Shown here: in pieces, positions 34,386 to 41,766 of the stretch
Layout: every line of letters starts with the position of its first letter
Position numbering within the stretch: the stretch's first letter is position 1
Assembly (NCBI GenBank): GCA_034005165.1
Contig: JAVEVE010000004.1
Location: 62,001-126,000 of the forward strand
DNA from: UBA1573 sp034005165
Lineage (GTDB): Bacteria > Pseudomonadota > Alphaproteobacteria > Micavibrionales > Micavibrionaceae
DNA: 64,000 bases
Reading direction: 5' to 3'
The notes under the pieces: generated by a model
Told to the model about the DNA's origin: nothing
What the model saw: the letters and a program-made list of their open reading frames with translations, nothing else
Database searches by the model: none
Position numbers and translations under genes: made by a program

Positions 34386-35312
34386 ATGATCCCAGCCGTT
34401 AGTGCCGCCCCTACTGTTACATCACCTTCACACGAAAATCATTCCAGAAAGTTGGGGGGAGCAAATCCTGCAGGAAAAATGCCCCGCCTGTTGGCTGTTG
34501 CCAATCAGAAAGGTGGGGTGGGGAAAACCACTACAGCTGTAAATCTGGCAACTGCCCTGGCGGCTGTCGGGAAGCGGGTTTTGTTGGTTGATCTTGATCC
34601 TCAAGGCAATGCTTCGACTGGTCTTGGGGTTAAAAGATCCGATATTCGTAAGAGTGCTTATGATTTGATTTTTGAAGAGGGATTGAACGCTGCCGAATTG
34701 GCTGTCGCGACCAAAGTTCCTGGGTTATTTGTTGTCCCATCTTCCATGCATTTGGCTGGAGCCGAGATTGAGCTTGTGACTGCCAAGCGTCGTGAATATC
34801 GTCTCCGGGAAGCTTTACGCCGCCCCCTTCCTTTTGACTATGTGATTACAGACTGTCCACCATCATTGTCCTTGGTAACGTTGAATGCCCTCGTTGCCGT
34901 GGATGCGATTGTTGTTCCGCTTCAGTGTGAATTTTATGCGCTGGAAGGTTTGTCTCATCTTGTTAAGACGATTGATCGCGTGCGTCAGCATTTTAATCCG
35001 AAATTGGATATTCATGGTGTTCTGCTGACAATGTATGATCCCCGCAATCGTCTGTCCGGTGCCGTTGCTGATGATGTCCGCGAATATTTTGGTGAAAAGG
35101 TTTATCAGACAGTTATCCCGCGTAATGTGCGCTTATCCGAGGCTCCGTCTTATGGCTTGCCGGCAATTATTTATGACATGAAATGTCCGGGCGCACAGGC
35201 TTACATCCGTTTGGCTGGAGAAATTATCCGTAAGGAAAAGAAGCTTGGCTCTGAAACTGTAGAGCCCGTTAAGGCTTCTGATTCACGTGAAATGATTACG
35301 ACCGATAGATAA
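34386..35312 (+). CDS. parA: Chromosome partitioning ATPase ParA (Soj)
   Basis: Deviant Walker A ATPase that positions ParB-parS complexes. The motif VANQKGGVGKTTTAVNLA is intact, followed by LVDLDPQGNAS, ITDCPPSLSLVTLNAL, and the C-terminal IPRNVRLSEAPSYGLP. Start is ATG 34386 with AAGG eight bases before; the open frame begins at 34362. A basic N-terminal tail of about 30 residues precedes the ATPase fold. Near its end, 35279-35294 contains a degenerate parS (three mismatches). Nine bases separate the genes parA and parB. Confidence 0.96.
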   Translation: MIPAVSAAPTVTSPSHENHSRKLGGANPAGKMPRLLAVANQKGGVGKTTTAVNLATALAAVGKRVLLVDLDPQGNASTGLGVKRSDIRKSAYDLIFEEGLNAAELAVATKVPGLFVVPSSMHLAGAEIELVTAKRREYRLREALRRPLPFDYVITDCPPSLSLVTLNALVAVDAIVVPLQCEFYALEGLSHLVKTIDRVRQHFNPKLDIHGVLLTMYDPRNRLSGAVADDVREYFGEKVYQTVIPRNVRLSEAPSYGLPAIIYDMKCPGAQAYIRLAGEIIRKEKKLGSETVEPVKASDSREMITTDR

Positions 35313-35321
35313 GGTGAAACT

Positions 35322-36344
35322 ATGACTCCTCAAGATCAAGATGATGCAGCAGTCCTGTCTGCCAACAAGCGCCGTGGCTTAGGACGCGGATTGAATGCTT
35401 TGTTTGGAGATGATGAAGTGGATATGGACAGCCCTGTTTCCATAAGTCAATCTAATGATGGTTCAAATGACTCTCTCCCGCAAGGTTCGACTAACGGATC
35501 TTCAAACGGGCGCAGGGTCATTTCTCTGGCGCAACTTGTTCCGGGCGTTTTCCAGCCTCGTCATACATTTAGAGACGAGTCAATTGAAGAGCTAGCGCAA
35601 TCCATCCGTCAACATGGTTTAATCCAGCCTATTCTCGTCCGTGTTCATCCGACAGATGAGGGGATGTATGAAATTGTTGCAGGTGAACGGCGCTGGAGAG
35701 CTGCTCAGAGAGCCCAACTCCACGAAGTTCCGGTTATCATTCGTGAGTTGGACGATACGACAACACTTGAAATTGCTCTGATTGAAAACTTGCAGCGTGA
35801 GGATTTGAACGCTGTTGACGAGGCGCGTGCACTACGGCAGTTGGCAGACCAGTTTGAATATACACATGAACAAGTGGCAGAACGTGTCGGAAAAAGCCGT
35901 TCTTATGTCGCTAATATGCTGCGCTTGAACGATTTGGCAGGACCGGTTCAGGCTATGGTTACAGAAGGGAAATTGTCCGCTGGACATGCTAGAACCCTAT
36001 TGATTCTCGATCAGGACCAACAAATCGAGCAAGCAAAGAAAATTATTGCACTTGGGTTGAGTGTTCGCCAAACAGAAAAGATGATCGGTGAATTGTCAGG
36101 TCGCTCTATCAAGAAGAAAACAAAAGCTGTCGGAAAGAAAATCTCTGGGGCAGCTGAAGAAAAGGATCTTAATACGATTGCTTTGGAGCGAGAAGTTTCT
36201 AATGTCCTAGGCATGCAGGTTGCTATTGATATGAATGGTGCGCAGGACGGGGTCATGTCTATCCAGTTCAAATCTCTTGACCAATTGGATGAAGTGCTGC
36301 ATCGTCTATCCCACAACCCGGGTCGCTTGGCTATTCGCGGTTAG
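35322..36344 (+). CDS. parB: Chromosome partitioning protein ParB (Spo0J)
   Basis: CTP-dependent DNA-sliding clamp loaded at parS. RGLGRGLNALFGDDE is the N-terminal ParA-interacting region. VPGVFQPRHTFRDESIEELAQSIRQHGL, the GERRWRAAQRA CTP motif and IENLQREDLNAVDEA follow, with the helix-turn-helix VAERVGKSRSYVANMLRL. A positively charged linker (SIKKKTKAVGKK) precedes the dimer domain. 340 residues is slightly long. parA-parB is an operon in the expected order. Confidence 0.96.
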   Translation: MTPQDQDDAAVLSANKRRGLGRGLNALFGDDEVDMDSPVSISQSNDGSNDSLPQGSTNGSSNGRRVISLAQLVPGVFQPRHTFRDESIEELAQSIRQHGLIQPILVRVHPTDEGMYEIVAGERRWRAAQRAQLHEVPVIIRELDDTTTLEIALIENLQREDLNAVDEARALRQLADQFEYTHEQVAERVGKSRSYVANMLRLNDLAGPVQAMVTEGKLSAGHARTLLILDQDQQIEQAKKIIALGLSVRQTEKMIGELSGRSIKKKTKAVGKKISGAAEEKDLNTIALEREVSNVLGMQVAIDMNGAQDGVMSIQFKSLDQLDEVLHRLSHNPGRLAIRG

Positions 36345-36369
36345 GATCTTCAAGTTAACAGGTGATATC

Positions 36370-37140
36370 ATGTCTTCAGGTGATAATTCTCGTTCAAGCA
36401 CCAGTACAAGCACAAATTCTATGGGCTCTCTTATAGAGGCAACGCGTGGGCGCTCCGAATTTTCGGGGCATGGTCGTGCTTTAGGAGCTGCCGGGTATAT
36501 TGATCCGAATGACCAAAGCATCAATGCTGATTTTCTTGGTAAAAGGAATGATACGCTTTCCGTTTCGCCTCCCTCTGGAGGATTTGGGGATGTGCGCATC
36601 GGCGCTGCTTGGGATAACCAGATGGTCGAGGATAAAAGCTTTTTAGGAAAATTGCTTAAGCGTAAAAAAACGGCCGATATTGATCTGGATCTGGGCATTC
36701 TCTATGAAATGAAAGATGGGCGGCGTGGCGCCGTTCAGGCATTTGGTGGATTGATGGGGGCTTACAATGAGCCTCCTTATTTGTCTCTTTCAGGAGATGA
36801 GCGCACCGGAAACCCCGAAGGCGACGACGAATATGTGCACCTTAACGGAGCGCATTGGCATGAATTCAAGCGTATTCTGATTTATATTTACATTTATCAG
36901 GGGGCAATGGATTGGGCGATGGTTCGTCCACAAATCCAGATTCGGGTGCCTGATATCAATCCAATGGTTGTGACCTTGTCGTCTCACCAAAAAGGTTTAG
37001 GATTATGTGCAATTTCCGGTATCGAGAATGTACGGGACGGGATGCGCGTTATCAATTACACGGAATATTTCCCTGGCCATGCCGAGATGGATCGTGCTTT
37101 TGGATATGGTATCGAATGGGTCGGCGGGCACAAGCCCTAG
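36370..37140 (+). CDS. TerA-like stress protein
   Basis: After a Ser/Thr-rich N-terminus, the C-terminal half matches the TerA family: HEFKRILIYIYIYQGAMDWA, GLCAISGIENVRDGMRVI and YFPGHAEMDRAFGYGIEWVG. TerA is one of the tellurium-resistance proteins and is thought to be a calcium-linked stress scaffold. The start MSSGDNSRSST at 36370, with AGGTGA before it, fits; the frame continues back into parB. It lies 25 bases after parB on the same strand. The usual terZABCDE cluster is not here, but a TerD-like gene is at 46.7 kb. Confidence 0.75.
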   Translation: MSSGDNSRSSTSTSTNSMGSLIEATRGRSEFSGHGRALGAAGYIDPNDQSINADFLGKRNDTLSVSPPSGGFGDVRIGAAWDNQMVEDKSFLGKLLKRKKTADIDLDLGILYEMKDGRRGAVQAFGGLMGAYNEPPYLSLSGDERTGNPEGDDEYVHLNGAHWHEFKRILIYIYIYQGAMDWAMVRPQIQIRVPDINPMVVTLSSHQKGLGLCAISGIENVRDGMRVINYTEYFPGHAEMDRAFGYGIEWVGGHKP

Positions 37141-37160
37141 CCCCCTTCCCGTTTCTTTAA

Positions 37161-37646
37161 TTACGCGGCAAGGATTTTTCTGTTTTCCGGTGAAAGGATG
37201 GAGATCATCCCATCAACGCATTTTGTATTTCTCAGCTGCTCGAGTAATTTTTCATCTCTGAAAAAGCGGGTTAATCTTGCTAAATGTCGTAGATGCACTA
37301 GAGATTCCTCTCTCGGCGAGATCAGCACCAAAATGATATCAACTGGACGTTCATCTATTGCGCTGACTTCTATCGGGCTCTCGAGTTTTGCTACGATCAC
37401 ATAAGATGATTTTATACCGTCTGATTTCCAATCCAGAACGGCTACCCCATCTCCTATGCCGACATCATGACGCTTGGAGGCTGTCATCATGTCAGACAAA
37501 ACAACGGATCCAGAAATTCCCAGATCACGCGCAATTTTCCAAGTTAGATTTTTGAAGAGTTGCTCTGTGTTGGACCCTTTCAAATCGTAATAGACATTTG
37601 ATATCACGAGGTCTTGTATTTGATCCTTATTCATTTGATCTAGCAT
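37161..37646 (-). CDS. PtsN-like EIIA-type protein lacking the active-site His
   Basis: The fold matches PtsN (EIIANtr): N-terminal strands and helices, then GIGDGVAV, LESPIEVSAIDERPVDIILVLISP and LRHLARLTRFFRDEKL. In active PtsN the phosphorylated His lies in AIPHG after GxGxGxAIPH; here the codons give VAVLDWK, so Asp occupies residue 72 (codon 37431-37433). The protein can therefore not accept phosphate at His, and Asp could mimic the charged state. It lies downstream of hpf, the normal neighbour of ptsN. ATG 37634 is an alternative start. Confidence 0.8.
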   Translation of the reverse strand: MLDQMNKDQIQDLVISNVYYDLKGSNTEQLFKNLTWKIARDLGISGSVVLSDMMTASKRHDVGIGDGVAVLDWKSDGIKSSYVIVAKLESPIEVSAIDERPVDIILVLISPREESLVHLRHLARLTRFFRDEKLLEQLRNTKCVDGMISILSPENRKILAA

Positions 37647-37750
37647 GCCGACTGTCCCCCAAGTAGGTATGTTTGACTTATGAGGGTTTAGGTAGCTCCT
37701 TTGATCTCTGATTTCTACAAAAAAAGACGATGCAGTGCGACAAAATGGCT

Positions 37751-37785
37751 AAAAAAATAGCCCCCTGTTCAGAAGGCTATTTTTT
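37751..37785 (-). terminator. Terminator after hpf
   Basis: AATAGCC with GGCTATT form a stem around a CCCCTGTTCAGAA-type loop, flanked by T and A runs on both strands (TTTTTTT on the minus strand). It lies about 32 bases after the hpf stop and should end the hpf transcript; because it is palindromic it could also act on plus-strand transcripts. Confidence 0.72.
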
Positions 37786-37816
37786 GTGAATTTAAACTTT
37801 GATAATTGCCTATGAG

Positions 37817-38437
37817 CTATTCAGCAGCAGAGGCAATATTCTCATCAGGCTCAACCCAGCCGATATTCCCGTCTGCGCGGCGATAAATCATATTGAGGTG
37901 ATTGTTCTTGGGATTGCGGAACAGAATAGCTGTTTGTCCTGACAGATCCATTCTCATCACGGCGTCAGACACACTCATTTTCTGAATTTGCATCGGTTGT
38001 TCTGCCACGATAACCGGATCTTCTCCTTGAGGAACATCTTCCTCAGGCTCGTCTTCCACCTGTCCCTGCATTTCCTGAACAGCGAGAACATAGTCACGTG
38101 CCTTGGTCATTTCGGTTTCAGGAGTCTGCTCAAGCCGAGCGTGGTGGTCACGCAGGCGGCGTTTGTAACGGCGCAATTGCTTGGCAATTTTTTCTGCTGT
38201 TGTATCAAAAGAAATATATGCATCGGATTCTGTAGCGTGCGCCGTTACCATGATATCTTTACCAACACGCAAAGAAATGTGGGTTTTTACAAATCCGTGC
38301 CCTTCTGGCGCAAACGTGACTGTAATATCTATCGCTCGATTGAAATATTTAGCGTTAATCTCCTCCAATTTAGTTGTGACATGGGTGCGAAGTGCATCCC
38401 CAACATCCATTTGTTTTCCATGAATTGCGAGTTCCAT
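37817..38437 (-). CDS. hpf: Ribosome hibernation promoting factor (long form)
   Basis: Long HPF, which forms 100S ribosome dimers. The N-terminal domain (about 1-105) starts MELAIHGKQMDVGDALRTHV, with KLEEINAKYFNRAIDITVTF and basic KQLRRYKRRLRDH. A charged linker and a C-terminal dimerisation domain (MRMDLSGQTAILFRNPKNNHLNMIYRRADGNIG) complete the 206 residues. The PtsN-like gene is downstream, the usual alphaproteobacterial order. An in-frame start with a purine-rich leader is present at 38437. Confidence 0.92.
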   Translation of the reverse strand: MELAIHGKQMDVGDALRTHVTTKLEEINAKYFNRAIDITVTFAPEGHGFVKTHISLRVGKDIMVTAHATESDAYISFDTTAEKIAKQLRRYKRRLRDHHARLEQTPETEMTKARDYVLAVQEMQGQVEDEPEEDVPQGEDPVIVAEQPMQIQKMSVSDAVMRMDLSGQTAILFRNPKNNHLNMIYRRADGNIGWVEPDENIASAAE

Positions 38438-38591
38438 ATTTTAACTCCTTGATTGTTTATGGGAGGACTCCTCTTGTACCAACCATTTCTTGAAGAAATG
38501 TTAATAGGCTGGTAAGGAGAACATAGTTTTATTTTAGCACGGGAACAGCCCCAGAAAAACCAATATCGTGAGCGAAGAGCGAGAAAAAATT

Positions 38592-39515
38592 ATGCCTTTA
38601 ATAAACGGCCAAAGACGCATTGGTGTTTTTGATTCCGGTATTGGTGGGTTGACGGTGCTTCATGAGCTTAACGCATTGTTCCCTAATGATAATTTTGTTT
38701 ACATCGGAGATACGGCCCGACTCCCTTACGGGACGAAGAGTCGCGAAACTGTTATTAAATATAGCGAGTCGTTGACCCAGAAAATTCTTGATTTTGATGT
38801 CGATGCGGTTGTTATTGCTTGTAATACGGCATCAACCCATGCGCTAGAGGCTGTATTAGCAAAAGTAGGGCCAATTCCTGCGATTGGCATGATAGAGCCT
38901 GCCGCAATTGCTGCAGCAGCTGCAACAAAAAATAATCGTATTGCTGTGATTGCAACAAGCGGCACAATTCATTCAGGGGCCTACTCGATAGCCCTTAAAA
39001 ATCTTGCGCCACATATTCAGGTCAACCCTGCCTCTTGCCAAATGCTGGTGGCTTTAGCCGAAGAAGGTTGGACACATTATTCTGATGAAATTACGCGTAG
39101 GATTTTGCTGCGCTATCTTGATCCGCTTTTCGATCAAACTCAACCCCCTGATACATTGATTCTGGGGTGCACTCATTTCCCTGTTTTTTCAAAGATTATC
39201 ACTGATATTCTCGGAGATGGAGTTACCTTGATCAATTCAGGGGCGGCTGCGGCCCAAGTTCTTTATAGTCGTCTTGGGCCTTCTCCCTATCAAGGTCCCG
39301 CTCTCTCATTTGCTTCGCGTATGAATTTTTTTGCCACAGACGATACGGCGCGATTCGCCCGCAATGCTATCCGGTTTTTTGATCAACAGCTCGATCCATC
39401 TCAAGTGTCGCTGATTGATGTATCTTACTCTGCTGCGTCAGATGAAAGTGCGCGCCAAGCAATATCCCGACGACAAAACCCTTCTGGCCAATCCAGTGAG
39501 TCAACGGCTGCGTAG
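38592..39515 (+). CDS. murI: Glutamate racemase
   Basis: Provides D-glutamate for peptidoglycan. RIGVFDSGIGGLTVLHEL carries the conserved Asp-Ser, the first catalytic Cys is in VVIACNTASTHALE, and the second Cys is in LILGCTHFPVF. The start at 38592 (MPLINGQRR) follows weak GAG purines; a GTG at 38568 is in frame without a better site. The C-terminus is extended by about 25 polar residues. It overlaps the convergent purD by 91 bases, an unusually long tail-to-tail overlap. Confidence 0.94.
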   Translation: MPLINGQRRIGVFDSGIGGLTVLHELNALFPNDNFVYIGDTARLPYGTKSRETVIKYSESLTQKILDFDVDAVVIACNTASTHALEAVLAKVGPIPAIGMIEPAAIAAAAATKNNRIAVIATSGTIHSGAYSIALKNLAPHIQVNPASCQMLVALAEEGWTHYSDEITRRILLRYLDPLFDQTQPPDTLILGCTHFPVFSKIITDILGDGVTLINSGAAAAQVLYSRLGPSPYQGPALSFASRMNFFATDDTARFARNAIRFFDQQLDPSQVSLIDVSYSAASDESARQAISRRQNPSGQSSESTAA

Positions 39516-40708
39516 GCTTTCTTGCGAGCTTCAGCAACAGAATTTGCCGTTGCTGTTATGCCCAGAACGCGGCCCCCAACAGCCATAATTTCTCCATCTT
39601 TTTCAGATGTTCCTGCATGAAAGATAACAACGCCGTCAATTTTTTTGGCCTTATCCAAGTTACGGATTGGTGTGTTTTTGACGTAGCTACCAGGATAGCC
39701 GCGGGCGGCCATGACAACGCACAAAGACGGGTTGTTTGACCAGACAGGTTTGACGGTATCCAGTTTTCCTGTTGCTGCAGCATATAGTAATTCCACCAGA
39801 TCTGACTCAAGGCGCATCATCAGGGTCTGACATTCAGGATCACCAAAGCGGACGTTATATTCCAGCAATTTCGGAACACCATTCACCACCATAATCCCTG
39901 CAAAAAAGACGCCTGTGAAGGGACATCCGTCTGATTTCATACCAGCAACAGTTGGTTTTAGAATGTTTTCAAGAATCTCGGCTTCCATAGAATGGGTTAT
40001 CAAGCGTGCAGGAGAGTATGCCCCCATCCCCCCTGTGTTGGGTCCGGTATCACCGTCACCAACACGTTTATGATCTTGAGCAGAGCTTAAGGGCAGCAGG
40101 TTCTCACCATCGCAAATTGCGAAATAGCTGATTTCCTCCCCGTCCAGAAATTCTTCAATAACAATGGATACTCCTGCCTTTCCAAAAGCATTGCCAGAAA
40201 GCATATCTTTTGCAGCATCTCTCGCTTCTTCCATAGTCATTGCAACAACAACGCCCTTTCCTGCGGCAAGGCCATCTGCTTTAACGACTATAGGTGCGCC
40301 GAGTTTATTGATATAATCGAGGGCCGCTTCTATTTTATCAAAACGCTCATAAGCAGCTGTAGGGATATTATATTTTTTGCACAAATCCTTCATAAAGCCT
40401 TTCGAGCCTTCAAGTTGTGCTGCTGCTGCCGATGGGCCGAAAACGGGAATTCCAACTTCCCTCAATTGATCAGCGAGGCCGAGCACAAGAGGCGCTTCGG
40501 GACCGACAATAACGAAATCAATTTTTTCTGATTTTGCAAATTCTACAAGCTCGAAGACTTGTTCAACACCAATTGGTATGCAGCTTGTTATTTGTGCAAT
40601 TCCAGCATTTCCAGGGGCTACATAGAGCTGCTCACATTTCGGAGATTGTTTGATTTTCCATGCTAGCGCGTGTTCACGGCCACCGCTTCCTACCAATAAA
40701 ATCTTCAT
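39425..40708 (-). CDS. purD: Phosphoribosylamine-glycine ligase (GAR synthetase)
   Basis: Second step of purine synthesis, joining glycine to phosphoribosylamine with ATP. The N-terminus GSGGREHALAWKI is conserved, with DFVIVGPEAPLVLGLADQL, the ATP-grasp VVKADGLAAGKGVVVA, and the QDHKRVGDGDTGPNTGGMGAYSP motif. 427 residues is normal. Its last 30 codons lie antisense to murI. A 60-base gap separates its start from the transporter gene, which is upstream in the same direction. Confidence 0.96.
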   Translation of the reverse strand: MKILLVGSGGREHALAWKIKQSPKCEQLYVAPGNAGIAQITSCIPIGVEQVFELVEFAKSEKIDFVIVGPEAPLVLGLADQLREVGIPVFGPSAAAAQLEGSKGFMKDLCKKYNIPTAAYERFDKIEAALDYINKLGAPIVVKADGLAAGKGVVVAMTMEEARDAAKDMLSGNAFGKAGVSIVIEEFLDGEEISYFAICDGENLLPLSSAQDHKRVGDGDTGPNTGGMGAYSPARLITHSMEAEILENILKPTVAGMKSDGCPFTGVFFAGIMVVNGVPKLLEYNVRFGDPECQTLMMRLESDLVELLYAAATGKLDTVKPVWSNNPSLCVVMAARGYPGSYVKNTPIRNLDKAKKIDGVVIFHAGTSEKDGEIMAVGGRVLGITATANSVAEARKKAYAAVDSLDWPEGFCRRDIAWRALSSDAAE

Positions 40709-40770
40709 GTCTCTTTCCTCGTTTTTATTTTGGTCAGTATAGGGGGGTTTTTACCTATATCAATTGGAAA

Positions 40771-41766
40771 TCATAACCAATCTTGTGTAATTGCAAAAAG
40801 GCTAAGGCTGGCGATAATCAGCCAAAGTGTTATTCCGAGAATAAATGGCCTCAAGCCAACGGCTTTAATATTGGATAGTGTCAGGTTTGATCCAATCAGA
40901 AACAATGTTAGTACCAGCAGCCTCCTTGCACCTAGTTCAATCTTTTCACCGTAGCTTTGCCATTCCGGCATGTAGGTAAATATAGCGGCCATTGTTAGAA
41001 ACCCCAGAATAAACCACGGGTATTTGCTTTTTTGTGTTTCTGTTATCCGTTCGGTCTTTTGCAAATGATACAGAACTGCTTGAATGATAAAAACAAGAGG
41101 TACAATCCAGAGCGCGCGCGTAAGTTTTACTGTTGTGCCTGTCTCCAGTGCTTCGGGACCATAGCGTAGTCCTGCGCCCACAACCGAGGAGGTATCGTGA
41201 ATAGCCAGTGCACTCCACAGACCAAATTGATGTTCGCTAAGGTTAAAGAAATGACCAATGGGTGGAAATATAACGAGGGCTATGGCATTCAACATAAATA
41301 CCACTCCTAAAGCTACCGAAATATTTTCGTGTTTGGCCTGAAGTGCTGGGGCGAGAGCTGCGATGGCGCTTCCGCCGCAAATTGCAGTTCCCACAGTGAC
41401 CAGTAAAGATGTCTCCTTATCCGTGCGCAGGGCCATAGCGAGCGTAAGCCCGATTAGCATGGTCAGTGCAATGCTGACGGCTGTATACCCGATCCCTGTT
41501 AATCCTGTGTGTGCTACGGTTATCAGGTTCATACCTGCTCCAAGCCCAATTATACTGATTGAAAGCAGTCGGGATGTCCAAAGTTTGGCATATCGGGCGT
41601 AAGGGGTTCCCCAAATTGTTGCCGCTATAATTCCCGAAAATAGTGCGCTTGCCGCTCCTATTTGCGGTGTGAGCAGGCATAAGATCCCAAGCAACGGGAT
41701 GGCAAACAAAGGAATTTTTGACTGAATGGACAATTTTGTGCCCCTTTTTCTGCCTGTTTGGCACAT
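40771..41766 (-). CDS. YeiH-family (UPF0324) putative sulfate exporter
   Basis: About ten hydrophobic helices in 331 residues. The segments SISIIGLGAGMNLITVA, TAICGGSAIAALAP and AIHDTSSVVGAG are typical of the UPF0324/YeiH family, annotated as putative sulfate exporters. It begins inside the putA stop (TAATG), so it is coupled to putA translation. The transported compound is not known from sequence. Confidence 0.83.
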   Translation of the reverse strand: MCQTGRKRGTKLSIQSKIPLFAIPLLGILCLLTPQIGAASALFSGIIAATIWGTPYARYAKLWTSRLLSISIIGLGAGMNLITVAHTGLTGIGYTAVSIALTMLIGLTLAMALRTDKETSLLVTVGTAICGGSAIAALAPALQAKHENISVALGVVFMLNAIALVIFPPIGHFFNLSEHQFGLWSALAIHDTSSVVGAGLRYGPEALETGTTVKLTRALWIVPLVFIIQAVLYHLQKTERITETQKSKYPWFILGFLTMAAIFTYMPEWQSYGEKIELGARRLLVLTLFLIGSNLTLSNIKAVGLRPFILGITLWLIIASLSLFAITQDWL

